DNA from: Bacillota bacterium
GTDB taxonomy: Bacteria > Bacillota_A > Clostridia > Peptostreptococcales > Anaerovoracaceae
DNA: 14,357 bases
Direction: 5' to 3'
Assembly: GCA_017438085.1 (NCBI GenBank)
Contig: JAFRWH010000077.1
Span: forward strand, 1-14,357
Part shown: positions 13,337-14,357 of the stretch, piece after piece
Layout of the letters: the number at the start of each line of letters is the position of its first letter
How positions within the stretch are numbered: the stretch's first letter is position 1
The notes under the pieces: model-generated
Told to the model about the DNA's origin: nothing
The model's input: only the letters and a program-made list of their open reading frames with translations
Databases searched by the model: none
Translations under genes and position numbers: made by a program

Positions 13337-13347
13337 TCAGTATATCA
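13337..13347 (-). promoter_or_regulatory. Candidate extended -10 promoter of the second nitroreductase
   Basis: On the minus strand TGATATACT gives an extended -10 (TG-n-TATACT, hexamer at 13344-13339). No good -35 lies 17 bases upstream, which is acceptable for an extended -10. The start site would be about 40 bases before the start codon at 13293. Confidence 0.5.
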
Positions 13348-13400
13348 CAATGAAGCATTAAACTCCACAGAATTAATCTGCCCGGACAGCCATATTTCCA

Positions 13401-13430
13401 TTGACAATACAGCGCCTGCTGTGGCATAAT
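13401..13430 (+). promoter_or_regulatory. Sigma-A promoter of the pyr operon
   Basis: A perfect TTGACA (13401-13406) is followed after 18 bases by CATAAT (13425-13430). Transcription would start around 13437, just before the PyrR-binding leader structure. The 344-base gap holds this promoter, the divergent nitroreductase promoter and the pyr attenuator; no further gene is visible in it. Confidence 0.75.
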
Positions 13431-13445
13431 AATGCCCGTAAAATT

Positions 13446-13481
13446 GGTCTTTAAGGACGATCCAGAGAGATCGGCAAGATC
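13446..13481 (+). ncRNA. PyrR-binding element of the pyr leader
   Basis: The structure fits the PyrR binding loop. The lower stem is GGTCTT (13446-13451) with AAGATC (13476-13481), followed by a purine-rich internal loop. The upper stem is CGATC (13458-13462) with GATCG (13469-13473), and the terminal hexaloop is CAGAGA, within the conserved UCCAGAGAG string and with GCAAGA on the 3' side. PyrR bound with UMP stabilises this hairpin and so favours the downstream terminator, lowering pyr expression when pyrimidines are plentiful. The pyrR gene itself is not in the window. Confidence 0.85.
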
Positions 13482-13534
13482 GAGTTATATGGTATGTGTT
13501 TCATTTTTGATGCGCATTATTCCTGTATATCCGA

Positions 13535-13559
13535 CCCTGCCCTTCTCGGCAGGGTTTTT
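13535..13559 (+). terminator. Terminator of the pyr attenuator
   Basis: CCCTGCC (13535-13541) pairs with GGCAGGG (13548-13554) around a 6-base loop, followed by TTTTT. It lies 54 bases after the PyrR-binding loop and about 78 bases before the pyrC start, in the position expected for a PyrR-controlled attenuator. Confidence 0.88.
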
Positions 13560-13637
13560 ATCTGAAGTAACTGTAAGGGACTAGCTGCAGATACAAGGCC
13601 TGCCTGCCGGATATGTATACGGAAGGAATATCAAAAA

Positions 13638-14357
13638 ATGGCTGCCATCAGAGTGATTGCTCCAAAGGAATACGAAGGATTTGAAAAGAAACTGGATCTG
13701 GAAGCGCTGGCTGCAGAGCTCCCGGTATCCGAGTCTTCTGACATTGTTATATTTCCCGGTTTCTGCGATGTGCACGTGCACTTTCGCGAGCCGGGTTTTT
13801 CATATAAAGAGACCATGGAAAGCGGCACTAAGGCCGCCGCAAGAGGCGGCTACACAGCAGTCTGCCCCATGCCAAACCTTAAGCCGGTGCCTGACAGCCC
13901 GGAACATCTTAAGGAAGAGCTGGATATCATAGAGCGCGACGCCGTAATCAACGTATACCCCTACGGTTCCATCACCGTAAATGAAGACGGCCTTGAAATG
14001 GCGGACCTTGAGGGTATGGCGCCGCAGGTCTGCGCTTTTTCAGACGACGGACACGGAGTCCAGAGCGAAGAAATGATGAAAGATGCAATGAAACGCATCA
14101 AAGCCTTCGGAAAGCTCTGCGTGGCACACTGCGAGGTCAACAGCGAGTCGGGAAACGGATATATCCACGAAGGGGCTTACGCAAAGGCTCACGGCCACAG
14201 GACTATAAACAGCGCCAGCGAGTGGATGGAGGTCGAACGTGACATCAGGCTATCCGAAGAGACCGGCTGTCCCTTCCACGCCTGCCACATGTCAGTTAAG
14301 GAGAGCGTGGAGCTGATAAGGCAGGCAAAGGCTAAAGGCCTTGATATAAGCGGGGAG
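13638..14357 (+). CDS. pyrC: Dihydroorotase, N-terminal 240 residues
   Basis: Dihydroorotase closes carbamoyl-aspartate to dihydroorotate in pyrimidine synthesis. The gene runs off the window in frame after 240 codons, about 55-60% of a class I enzyme (near 420 residues). The zinc motif DVHVHFREPG gives H46 and H48. Further metal and substrate residues are N80 (MPNLKP), the D136-D137 pair (AFSDDG), H164 (VAHCE) and the HACH motif (214-217). The class I signature, rather than the E. coli-type class II, is clear from AFSDDGHGVQ. The ribosome binding site GGAAGG is about 11 bases from the ATG, longer than usual; no better start exists in frame. It is the first gene after a PyrR-type attenuator, so it very probably opens the pyr operon. 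Confidence 0.93.
   Translation, partial: MAAIRVIAPKEYEGFEKKLDLEALAAELPVSESSDIVIFPGFCDVHVHFREPGFSYKETMESGTKAAARGGYTAVCPMPNLKPVPDSPEHLKEELDIIERDAVINVYPYGSITVNEDGLEMADLEGMAPQVCAFSDDGHGVQSEEMMKDAMKRIKAFGKLCVAHCEVNSESGNGYIHEGAYAKAHGHRTINSASEWMEVERDIRLSEETGCPFHACHMSVKESVELIRQAKAKGLDISGE

Overview
The window looks like chromosomal DNA from an anaerobic, low-to-mid GC Firmicute, most likely a Clostridia/Eubacteriales member. This rests on strong AGGAGG-type ribosome binding sites, many intrinsic terminators, a PyrR-type pyr leader, a preQ1-I riboswitch ahead of queT-queF, a clostridial-type feo operon with a Cys-rich membrane partner, an S-layer-homology protein, and a ferredoxin-domain aldo/keto reductase next to a CoA-transferase. 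Nothing indicates a mobile element, phage or CRISPR array. The organism assignment is inference from gene content, not from a marker gene.

Layout, left to right. (1) 3-560 (+): C-terminal end of an aconitase-superfamily hydratase, closed by a bidirectional terminator. (2) 639-1676 (-): a barnase-type ribonuclease with a membrane-anchor/signal segment and a tetrapeptide-repeat stalk, followed by its barstar inhibitor. (3) 1784-2326 (-): a small nitroreductase preceded by an AT-rich, gene-free stretch (2327-2803) holding a cluster of repeated operator-like sequences. (4) 2804-4061 (-): queF and queT, driven by a clear sigma-A promoter and a long leader with a preQ1-I aptamer, a terminator, and a second, unassigned attenuator. 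(5) 4152-6550 (-): feo operon in the order Cys-rich membrane protein, feoA, feoB, with two near-identical palindromic operators at the promoter. (6) 6756-8525 (-): exported SLH protein with a phosphodiester glycosidase (NAGPA) domain, divergent from (7) 8646-9155 (+), a DUF308/HdeD-like membrane protein. (8) 9203-12706 (-): a three-gene operon of an alpha/beta hydrolase (esterase-like), an Fe-S aldo/keto reductase, and a class I CoA-transferase. (9) 12763-13293 (-): a second nitroreductase. (10) 13401-14357 (+): promoter, PyrR-type attenuator and the first 240 codons of dihydroorotase (pyrC), which runs off the window.

How it fits together: the queT/queF pair takes up and makes preQ1 for queuosine and is controlled by preQ1. 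The feo genes import ferrous iron under a probable metal-responsive repressor. The pyr leader controls pyrimidine synthesis. The barnase/barstar pair is an export-toxin plus cytoplasmic-antidote module. The hydrolase/AKR/CoA-transferase operon looks like a small carboxylic-acid or ester catabolic unit whose substrate cannot be read from sequence. Several translation starts were moved downstream of the longest open frame because a good ribosome binding site sits just before an internal start codon.
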